From IMG/VR virus record IMGVR_UViG_3300019487_000096, positions 1-23,374 of that record: a stretch of DNA of 23,374 nt. The stretch is one strand, 5' to 3'. Both the position numbers and the translations under genes were made by a program. This document shows, in pieces, positions 12,643 to 18,138 of this stretch (within the stretch, counting starts at the first letter, position 1; the number at the start of each line of letters is the position of its first letter). The stretch is from a virus. The notes beneath the pieces were generated by a model. That model ran no database searches, was not told the origin of the DNA, and was given only the letters and a program-made list of their open reading frames with translations.

Positions 12643-12717
12643 ATGACCGCGCTCTACATCCTTATTGGTCTATTTATCATTTGGGGCATCATCGCCTATG
12701 GTTTTGCACAGGATTGA
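12643..12717 (+). CDS. 24-residue membrane micropeptide
   Basis: A 24-residue frame after a perfect GGAGGACGCC start module. Nearly all of it is one transmembrane helix (ALYILIGLFIIWGIIAYGFA) with a short polar end. Its start signal is identical to those of the neighbouring real genes, which is the main support. It could modulate a membrane protein or be a vestige. Confidence 0.55.
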   Translation: MTALYILIGLFIIWGIIAYGFAQD

Positions 12718-12718
12718 T

Positions 12719-12781
12719 ATGAGCGGTCACATCCACAAGGCTATTCTTCGCCACAAGAACTGGAATAAACTTGAACACTAG
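12719..12781 (+). CDS. Possible 20-residue basic peptide
   Basis: A 20-residue, His/Lys-rich frame (SGHIHKAILRHKNWNK) starting two bases after the previous stop, with AGGA five bases before the ATG. Too short to judge by sequence alone; only its position in a tightly packed cluster supports it. Confidence 0.25.
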   Translation: MSGHIHKAILRHKNWNKLEH

Positions 12782-12797
12782 CGTTATGGAGGACGCC

Positions 12798-13241
12798 ATG
12801 AGTGACGCGACAAAGAACCCGTGGAGAATGGACGCCTATTATTACAGCTTTACTCCAACCGGCGTCGAGGCAGTTGATCGTCTCCTTAACGCCATCGCAT
12901 GGGCCGGAAAAGCGTATCACTCAACAGACTCATGGGGCGAAACTATCGAACCGTATCCACACTGCGAGGGAAAGACCTGTATCGAATGGATGCAGAACGC
13001 CGCGAATCGTGCAGCACGGGAATTTCAGGTCCTCGACCAAGCGCGTGAGGCGTTGGAGGCGGTGGCGCAAGAACAGTCAAATGGATACAACATAGATACA
13101 CTCCTTGAGGATATTAAAGAGGATATTAAACCACTAATTATTCGACACGGCGGACACCAAAATGTGTATGCAATCAATGCCGTGTTGGAAGGCAGAAAGA
13201 AAGCCAAAGCTGCGCTGGTGGCGATGAAGGGAAAAGGATGA
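12798..13241 (+). CDS. Hypothetical helical phage protein
   Basis: A 147-residue protein starting at the ATG of the third GGAGGACGCCATGA module; earlier in-frame starts (TTG 12771, ATG 12786) would place that site inside the gene. The N-terminus is aromatic (MDAYYYSFTPTGVEAVDRLL). A middle segment carries HCEGKTCIEW, and most of the rest is helical (QARREFQVL-type heptads, then TLLEDIKEDIKPLI). No family recognised. Its stop overlaps the small terminase start. Confidence 0.62.
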   Translation: MSDATKNPWRMDAYYYSFTPTGVEAVDRLLNAIAWAGKAYHSTDSWGETIEPYPHCEGKTCIEWMQNAANRAAREFQVLDQAREALEAVAQEQSNGYNIDTLLEDIKEDIKPLIIRHGGHQNVYAINAVLEGRKKAKAALVAMKGKG

Positions 13242-13771
13242 AGAACACCGACCTGCCCGGCCATCAGCTATTGCGCCAAAAAGGGGCGCAAGCCCTTCAG
13301 GCGACGATTCACAAGATGCAAAAGAGCGGTAAGAGCATCAGCGAAATCGCGTCGGAGCTGAAACTGGCGAAGGGGCATGCGGTGCATTACTTGTACGGGC
13401 GTCGGGGGAAAAAGATGCTCCGCAAGTTCTGCGATGAAACGACGATTGATTGCATATTAGTGATTTCCGAAGGGTTGGAGCTGCTGCGGAACGAGATGGC
13501 GCAGTTGAAAGTGAAAAGTTACCTCGGGGAAGCGGGCATGACGGTGCCGGACTACGGAAGTCTGCTGCGCTCTATGCAGAAAACACTCGAAATTTACCAG
13601 CTCATTCAGAAAAAAGGCACGCAAGGGCTGTCGCCGGTGCCGGACGAGCGGGAAGATCCCCGGTTATTGGAAGTCCGGCGCAAAGTGGAGGAGATTTTCG
13701 ACGGGGCGGCGGAAGACACGGATGTGGTGACGGAGCTGAACCCCGATGAGCCGAGGCATCGGCCCACATGA
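13238..13771 (+). CDS. Probable small terminase subunit
   Basis: A 177-residue protein directly upstream of the terminase ATPase gene and overlapping it by four bases. An N-terminal helix-turn-helix (residues 30-60, SGKSISEIASELKLAKGHAV) would recognise the packaging site. A long helical oligomerisation region (residues 80-135) and an acidic C-terminal tail rich in Asp/Glu (FDGAAEDTDVVTELNPDE) follow. This is the usual plan of small terminases, which form a ring that loads DNA onto the large subunit. Assignment relies on layout and position, not on a conserved motif. Confidence 0.7.
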   Translation: MKNTDLPGHQLLRQKGAQALQATIHKMQKSGKSISEIASELKLAKGHAVHYLYGRRGKKMLRKFCDETTIDCILVISEGLELLRNEMAQLKVKSYLGEAGMTVPDYGSLLRSMQKTLEIYQLIQKKGTQGLSPVPDEREDPRLLEVRRKVEEIFDGAAEDTDVVTELNPDEPRHRPT

Positions 13772-14388
13772 AAGAAGGCGACCGCTATCTGGCCCGCTTT
13801 AAGCAGAACATTCCAGAGTTGATTCTGGAAACGGGGTGGTTTCTCACCCGCGATGAGGACCAGCCCGATCAGCCGCCGCGTCCCCTGCCCGATAAACCCT
13901 ATCTCCGGTATTTGTTGCGAGAATACACGAAATACCGGCGCGTGTTGGTCCCGAAAAGCCGGCAGATTCTCGTCACCTGGAGCTGGGTGGCCTACGCGCT
14001 CGCGCTGTGTCTCCTCCGTCAGCATCTCCTTATTATCTATCAGACCAAACGCGAAGAGGATTCGGTGGGCTTTATGAACCGGGTCCATTTTATGTATCGG
14101 CACTTCCCCGACTGGCTGCGCGACACACGGCCGGCGGTGCTGGACAATACCTCCAAGATTGAGTTTCCGAAAACGGATAATCGCTTTTGGGGGATTCCGC
14201 AAGGCGCCGACATCATCCGGTCGAATACCGTGTCCCTCTTCCTCGCGGATGAAGTCAATTTTCAGCCGAACGCCAAAGCGTCCCTCCGAGCGGCGATGCC
14301 GTCCGTGGGCAGAAACGGCCAGGCGATCTGGGCCTCCAGCGCCGCCGCTGGCGGGCTGATGATTAACCTGATTCATGCGGACTGGTGA
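13768..14388 (+). CDS. Large terminase, ATPase half (split gene)
   Basis: A 206-residue protein that matches only the ATPase part of a large terminase. VPKSRQILVTWSW is the adenine/Walker A-like region, VSLFLADEVNF carries the Walker B Asp and catalytic Glu, and AIWASSAAAGGLM is the coupling motif. It powers DNA translocation into the prohead. A normal large terminase would continue directly into the nuclease domain. Here a TGA follows LIHADW, and the nuclease domain is encoded separately about 1 kb downstream. Its stop overlaps the methyltransferase start (TGATG). The key motifs look intact, so the split is probably functional. Confidence 0.88.
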   Translation: MKEGDRYLARFKQNIPELILETGWFLTRDEDQPDQPPRPLPDKPYLRYLLREYTKYRRVLVPKSRQILVTWSWVAYALALCLLRQHLLIIYQTKREEDSVGFMNRVHFMYRHFPDWLRDTRPAVLDNTSKIEFPKTDNRFWGIPQGADIIRSNTVSLFLADEVNFQPNAKASLRAAMPSVGRNGQAIWASSAAAGGLMINLIHADW

Positions 14389-15026
14389 TGAAGTCATATT
14401 ATGAACAATCTGGGATCACGATTTATCATGGTGACTGTCGTGAGGTTGCACCTTGTGTGTCTGCCCAGACAGTAATTACCGATCCTGTATGGCCTAACTC
14501 TAAAGGCGGACTTATTGGGCAAGATCGAGCCTATGAGTTGTTTGTCGAAATGATTGGCTGTCTCTCGCCAGTCGTTGATAGAGTTGCCGTCCATTTATCC
14601 TGTGACTCTGACCCACTGTTTCTTTTCCCATTGAAGTACCGCTTTGAATTTTTCCGCGTTGTCTGGCTAGAGATGGCGAGACCCAATTATGTAGGCCGAC
14701 TTCTGAATGGGAGTGACGTTGCCTATCTCTGGGGTGTTGTTCCGCGATCTGTCCCTGGTCAACATATCATTCCCGGTAAAACTATCTGCACGTCATCCAA
14801 TGGAAAGGAGACGAGCCATCCATGTCCACGCAAATATAGTCATGTCCAATGGCTGGTAAAATGGTGGAGTGAGCAAACCGATACTATCCTTGACCCTTTT
14901 ATGGGTTCTGGAACGACATTACTAGCGGCCAAGAATCTTGGACGCAAGGCTGTCGGCATTGAGATTGAAGAAAAGTTTTGTGAGGTTGCCGCCAAACGAT
15001 TGACACAAGAAGTGTTGCCGCTATGA
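14388..15026 (+). CDS. Orphan DNA methyltransferase (amino-MTase, DPVW type)
   Basis: A 212-residue amino-methyltransferase. Motif IV is D32-P-V-W in TDPVWPN, a variant of DPPW/DPPY, and motif I is DPFMGSGTTLLAA (residues 169-181), followed by GIEIEEKFCEVAAKRL. The order IV before I marks the beta class, which methylates N6-adenine or N4-cytosine. No restriction enzyme is encoded beside it. The target site is unknown. The gene sits between the two halves of the large terminase and its DNA looks more AT-rich than the terminase genes, suggesting later acquisition. Likely role: protection of phage DNA from host restriction. A GTG at 14385 is an alternative start. Confidence 0.88.
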   Translation: MKSYYEQSGITIYHGDCREVAPCVSAQTVITDPVWPNSKGGLIGQDRAYELFVEMIGCLSPVVDRVAVHLSCDSDPLFLFPLKYRFEFFRVVWLEMARPNYVGRLLNGSDVAYLWGVVPRSVPGQHIIPGKTICTSSNGKETSHPCPRKYSHVQWLVKWWSEQTDTILDPFMGSGTTLLAAKNLGRKAVGIEIEEKFCEVAAKRLTQEVLPL

Positions 15027-15244
15027 GCGAGCCCAACAGTGAACAGATGCGCGAAGTCTACGATTTTCTCAACGACCACTTGGCCCCGCCGCAATTCATC
15101 CTCTTCTATCGGGGCGCGGGCGACCATGTGCATGTGTTGACGAACCAAGAGCAGGAGGACGTGGTGCGCCTCTGCCAAATCGTCGTTCAAGGGGAGATTA
15201 CGTGGAAGCGGAGTTTTCCAGCCAAGCCAACGGGGTCTTGTTAA
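15023..15244 (+). CDS. Small acidic protein inside the split terminase
   Basis: A 73-residue protein overlapping the methyltransferase end by four bases. It has an acidic helical N-terminus (NSEQMREVYDFLNDHLAPP) and a strand/helix part (FILFYRGAGDHVHVLTN; DVVRLCQIVVQG). No family recognised. It is unrelated in sequence to terminase domains and is part of the inserted segment. Confidence 0.58.
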   Translation: MSEPNSEQMREVYDFLNDHLAPPQFILFYRGAGDHVHVLTNQEQEDVVRLCQIVVQGEITWKRSFPAKPTGSC

Positions 15245-15424
15245 ATGCAGCCGGGCGAGAGCAAGGCACAGATTGGCGATCCCCTGCCGCACGTCATTCG
15301 TCGGCTGTCGGACAACGCACCCTATCGAGTGTTGTATTGCTCATGTTGTCAGACACTTTTTAAGCAACTCGTGACGGACAACGTGGCCCGGGAACAAGAA
15401 CAAACACGCGACTCATTATGGTAA
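15245..15424 (+). CDS. Small Cys-containing protein inside the split terminase
   Basis: A 59-residue protein starting at the first base after the previous stop. It has a CSCC cluster (residues 32-35, RVLYCSCCQTLFK), which could be half of a metal site, and a Gln/Glu-rich end. The stop lies seven bases past the start of the terminase nuclease gene, so the two overlap. No family recognised, and no ribosome-binding site is evident. Confidence 0.5.
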   Translation: MQPGESKAQIGDPLPHVIRRLSDNAPYRVLYCSCCQTLFKQLVTDNVAREQEQTRDSLW

Positions 15425-16623
15425 GCGATCACGTTCCAGGATTTTTGGAACCAGAGGAGGAGCCGTTTCGGCACCCGGATAAACTCTGCCCGGCCTGCCG
15501 GCGTGTCCTTTTCTATGGGGCGTTTGACACGAATCAATGGTCCAGTGACGGCTACTATACCTACTGCAAGGATTGCCGCGCGCAAAAGGCGAAAGAGAAA
15601 GCCAAGCCACCGCCGACGCTCGATACCGTCCCGACGCCCGCTGCCGACCCGCAAACGCCACTCAGTAAAATCCCGCCCGGCATCCTGAACGGCATTCGCA
15701 CGCCAGAGACCGTTGAGCAACCGATGGAGGGCGTGTGGTCTTGGAACACGCCGAAAGGCTGGCGCGTGGTGGCTGTTCATTATACAGCCGATCCTGACAA
15801 GCGCCCTGGCACAAAAAGCGGGGATGACTGGATCAAACTGAAAAAAGCAGACTCGTCCGAGCGTGATTGGAAGCGGGAATATGAACTCGACCACACGATT
15901 TCGGAAGGCGAGCCGTTCTATGCGACATTCAACCGGCGAGTGCATGTGCAGCGGTGCGTGTATGACCCCACGCGGCCCCTGCTACGCGGCTGGGACTTCG
16001 GCCGCGCCCATCCCGCCGTGGTGATCGGGCAACTGGACGACAAAGCCAAGCTCAGGATTCTCTTTTCTCAGATTTACACTAATCTGACGATTTTCCAGCT
16101 CGCGCCGATTGTGCTGGCTGAAACCGCGATGCGGTTTCCCGATGCCAAGGTGCGGGACTACGGCGATCCAGCGGGCTCCCAAGAGACGGACAAGGGGGCG
16201 ACCACCATGATTCTCCTCCAGCACTTCAAAATCACCCTGAACTATCGCTTCAGTTGGATTGAAGAAGGCACCAAAATGATCGACCAGAAGCTCCGCGTGC
16301 AGGAAGATGGGCTCCCAGGGCTGTTGATTGATCCCGAAAACAATGACGAACTCATTGAGGGCTTTGAGAGCGGGTATTTGCTGGATACTGGCGCCAGTGG
16401 GAAGGATAAAGAGGGACGGCTGAAAAATTCTCCTAAGAAAGACGGCTGGTTCGATCATGTGCTCGACGCGCTGCGGTACATGGTCGTCAATCTGTTCACG
16501 ATGTTGCCCGATGCCGAGTCGGAGCAGGACAAAGCTTGGGAGAAAATCGGGCTTTGGCGAACGAATGAGCAGCACGCGGCCCGGAAAGCCGATCAAGAAC
16601 CATTGGAGGAATTCAGCGCGTGA
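15418..16623 (+). CDS. Large terminase, nuclease half, with N-terminal zinc-ribbon
   Basis: A 401-residue protein. From about residue 85 it matches the C-terminal part of large terminases: GVWSWNTPKGWRVVAVHYTADPDK leads in (in pieces), then the RNase H-like nuclease with D193 (RGWDFG), D250 (RDYGDPAG) and D346/D350 (DHVLDALRY). It cuts concatemeric DNA during packaging. The first 60 residues are not terminase: CPAC (24-27) and CKDC (50-53) bracket YGAFDTNQWSSDGYYTY, a zinc-ribbon like those next to endonuclease VII/HNH domains. A Pro-rich linker joins the two. The start overlaps the upstream gene and lacks a ribosome-binding site, so coupling is likely. Confidence 0.88.
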   Translation: MVSDHVPGFLEPEEEPFRHPDKLCPACRRVLFYGAFDTNQWSSDGYYTYCKDCRAQKAKEKAKPPPTLDTVPTPAADPQTPLSKIPPGILNGIRTPETVEQPMEGVWSWNTPKGWRVVAVHYTADPDKRPGTKSGDDWIKLKKADSSERDWKREYELDHTISEGEPFYATFNRRVHVQRCVYDPTRPLLRGWDFGRAHPAVVIGQLDDKAKLRILFSQIYTNLTIFQLAPIVLAETAMRFPDAKVRDYGDPAGSQETDKGATTMILLQHFKITLNYRFSWIEEGTKMIDQKLRVQEDGLPGLLIDPENNDELIEGFESGYLLDTGASGKDKEGRLKNSPKKDGWFDHVLDALRYMVVNLFTMLPDAESEQDKAWEKIGLWRTNEQHAARKADQEPLEEFSA

Positions 16624-16907
16624 AACTCTTTCAAGTAATCAAGGAAGGTGAGCATTTTGGAGGGATTTTCAACTATTGCCCCGGTAATTCCGTTGTCAGC
16701 TTCTACATCCTTTTGCCTAGACACTGTTACGTTGCGGTTTATCGTGTCAAAAACTATTTTAGCACAAAGCCTGGAAGAAAGTGGACAGTCAATGGGTACG
16801 TCGAACGCTTCTCAAACGCGAACCGCTACTCACTCGATGTGGTGAGTTTCTGTTTTGTCTATGTTAGGTGGTTTGGTCAAGCATCAAGATCCACGTCGGC
16901 CAGCTAG
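16620..16907 (+). CDS. Hypothetical protein, AT-richer than its surroundings
   Basis: A 95-residue frame from a GTG that overlaps the previous stop (GTGA). It has an alternating hydrophobic/aromatic pattern (SVVSFYILLPRHCYVAVYRV; GYVERFSNANRYSLDVVSF) typical of a beta-rich domain. Codon third positions and overall composition look more AT-rich than the flanking genes, suggesting an acquired gene. A second frame (GTG 16648, after AAGGAAG) covers the same DNA but gives a less protein-like Ser/Thr-rich sequence. No family recognised. Confidence 0.5.
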   Translation: MKLFQVIKEGEHFGGIFNYCPGNSVVSFYILLPRHCYVAVYRVKNYFSTKPGRKWTVNGYVERFSNANRYSLDVVSFCFVYVRWFGQASRSTSAS

Positions 16908-16926
16908 AAGTGAGGAACACCGACCA

Positions 16927-17208
16927 ATGAGTTACCCTTGCCGGCAGTGTGGGGCCTGTTGTCACTTGCAGGACATTGCGCCGGCGCTCCTCCAGGCGCT
17001 TGGGTTTAAGACCAAGGAGGATGGCACCTGTCAGCACTTGGCGGGGACCACCTGCTCGACTTATGAGACGCGGCCTTGGATCTGCCGGATTCCTGACTCG
17101 CGCTACGAGCAAAACGCCGTGAGGTGTAACGTCATGTTGGCCGGCCTGGGACGCACGGATTTCATTACGCTTGAGGAGATTGCCCGTGCGCGTCAAAATT
17201 CACGTTGA
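16927..17208 (+). CDS. YkgJ-type CxxCxxCC protein
   Basis: A 93-residue protein with CRQCGACCHL at the start (C5, C8, C11, C12). Downstream come CQHLAGTTCSTYETRPWICR and a later Cys. This is the signature of the YkgJ/UPF0153 family, thought to bind zinc or an iron-sulphur cluster; its function is unknown. GAGGAA lies about ten bases before the ATG. Such genes are usually chromosomal, so presence in the head module is unusual. An in-frame start at 16855 is rejected because the family begins at this Met. It overlaps the next gene by 23 bases. Confidence 0.8.
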   Translation: MSYPCRQCGACCHLQDIAPALLQALGFKTKEDGTCQHLAGTTCSTYETRPWICRIPDSRYEQNAVRCNVMLAGLGRTDFITLEEIARARQNSR

Positions 17209-17410
17209 TGTGGACGCCGTGAAGCCGGTGGTGCCTGGTAATCGGTGCATCACAGTCTGTGCGATGGACGGCACGATTCTGGAGCGCGGGGAGCGTGTGG
17301 AATTGACTGGCCGCTGGGTGCTGCGGCAATACAGAAATCCCGTCCCGTGTGGGGCGAGCGTAGTCCTGTATCCGAGTGATGAACATGCAACCTGGGAGAT
17401 GCCACGATGA
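17186..17410 (+). CDS. Small beta-rich protein, uncharacterised
   Basis: A 74-residue protein from the GTG at 17186, preceded by AGGAG at seven bases. It reads as alternating strands (VKIHVDVDAVKPVVPGNRCI; GTILERGERVEL; RWVLRQY). The stop overlaps the next ATG (ATGA). No family recognised. It may be a small beta-barrel domain, judged only from residue pattern. Confidence 0.6.
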   Translation: MRVKIHVDVDAVKPVVPGNRCITVCAMDGTILERGERVELTGRWVLRQYRNPVPCGASVVLYPSDEHATWEMPR

Positions 17411-17829
17411 TCTTCAAACGAGAAATTGAAGAAGGCTATAAGATCCCAACTGGTTACGGCGTGGCGTACTGGCAGTGGAACCGCCGTGCGGCGGTTTGCT
17501 ATCCGGTGCCTATGAACTGGATCATCAAATGGGCGCGTGATGTGTGGTTCTTCTTGATTTCACCGACGCCGGCAGGCCGTGACAGGATTTATTGGCTGGG
17601 TTGGCATGATGGCCGGAAGCGTGCGTTTCAGAGCGGCTACGAAGGCGGCTATGAGCGCGGCTGTCTCGATCAGTTTCATGCCATCAATGAATGGATCAAA
17701 GTGAAAGGATGGCGGAACGATGTGGACCTTTCTCAAGTCGAAGGGATGCCTCTTGTGCGCAGAGAAAGACCGGCGCCTAGAGGATCTGGCCCAGCACATT
17801 CAGAGTCTCAAGAGTCAGCTCGCCCATAG
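17407..17829 (+). CDS. Hypothetical protein with aromatic and YxxG-repeat segments
   Basis: A 140-residue frame. An aromatic, partly hydrophobic stretch (AYWQWNRRAAVCYPVPMNWI; RDVWFFLI) is followed by WLGWHDGRKRAFQSGYEGGY, a YxxGYxxG-like pattern seen in many small phage proteins. The last 37 residues overlap the following gene by 110 bases in another frame. They are polar and low in structure (RRERPAPRGSGPAHS), so they may be unconstrained sequence read past the original end. No function assigned. Confidence 0.52.
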   Translation: MIFKREIEEGYKIPTGYGVAYWQWNRRAAVCYPVPMNWIIKWARDVWFFLISPTPAGRDRIYWLGWHDGRKRAFQSGYEGGYERGCLDQFHAINEWIKVKGWRNDVDLSQVEGMPLVRRERPAPRGSGPAHSESQESARP

Positions 17830-18043
17830 TCGGGAGCGCGAAGAAAAAGCCGTTGATGGGCTGCTTGACCGAAAAGGTGAGGCGTCGATCACGCCCTCGC
17901 CGAAGTTCACGGCGAAGGATTCTGAGTCGGCTTATAAGGATGTGTTCGGCATCTTTAAGGATGAGTACGATGACGGGTCTGGGAACGTAGTGGAAGTCGA
18001 TCAGTTGACGATGATGAAGCTCCCGCAAGCGCCCACCAGTTGA
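17720..18043 (+). CDS. Small coiled-coil protein upstream of the portal
   Basis: A 107-residue protein starting after AAAGGATGGCGG. A short N-terminus with GCLLC is followed by a coiled-coil (residues 15-50, KDRRLEDLAQHIQSLKSQLA) and an acidic C-terminal half (FKDEYDDGSGNVVEVDQL). It overlaps the upstream gene by 110 bases. Position just before the portal suggests a head-module accessory role, by context only. Confidence 0.62.
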   Translation: MWTFLKSKGCLLCAEKDRRLEDLAQHIQSLKSQLAHSREREEKAVDGLLDRKGEASITPSPKFTAKDSESAYKDVFGIFKDEYDDGSGNVVEVDQLTMMKLPQAPTS

Positions 18044-18067
18044 CAAGGTTTTCCACTGTATGATAAA
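18040..18067 (+). promoter_or_regulatory. Candidate promoter before portal gene
   Basis: TTGACA (18040-18045) and GATAAA (18062-18067) are separated by 16 bases. The first is a perfect -35, the second a 4/6 -10. A start near 18074 would give the portal gene its own message, with about 65 bases of leader. The 95-base gap is the largest between 16927 and 21138. Confidence 0.42.
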
Positions 18068-18138
18068 TGGCTTCCGCTGTCACTTTGCCATGATGGGAAG
18101 GATGCAACAATCTTTCAGGGCACCGACCACATGCGCGA

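Larger units (their letters stand above)
12395..12801 (+). repeat. Three identical GGAGGACGCCATGA start modules
   Basis: The 14-base string occurs at 12395, 12633 and 12788, each containing the ribosome-binding site and start codon of a gene (12405, 12643, 12798). A related GAGACGCAGCC string occurs before the 11756 and 12087 starts. Confidence 0.65.

Noticed and set aside
14386-15420. Self-splicing intron joining the two terminase halves
   Set aside because: The inserted stretch is almost fully coding, with genes overlapping at both edges, leaving no room for an intron core. A covariance-model search (group I and II) would settle it.
14388-15424. Restriction-modification system
   Set aside because: Only a methyltransferase is present. 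The two small neighbours show no nuclease motifs, so it is treated as an orphan enzyme.
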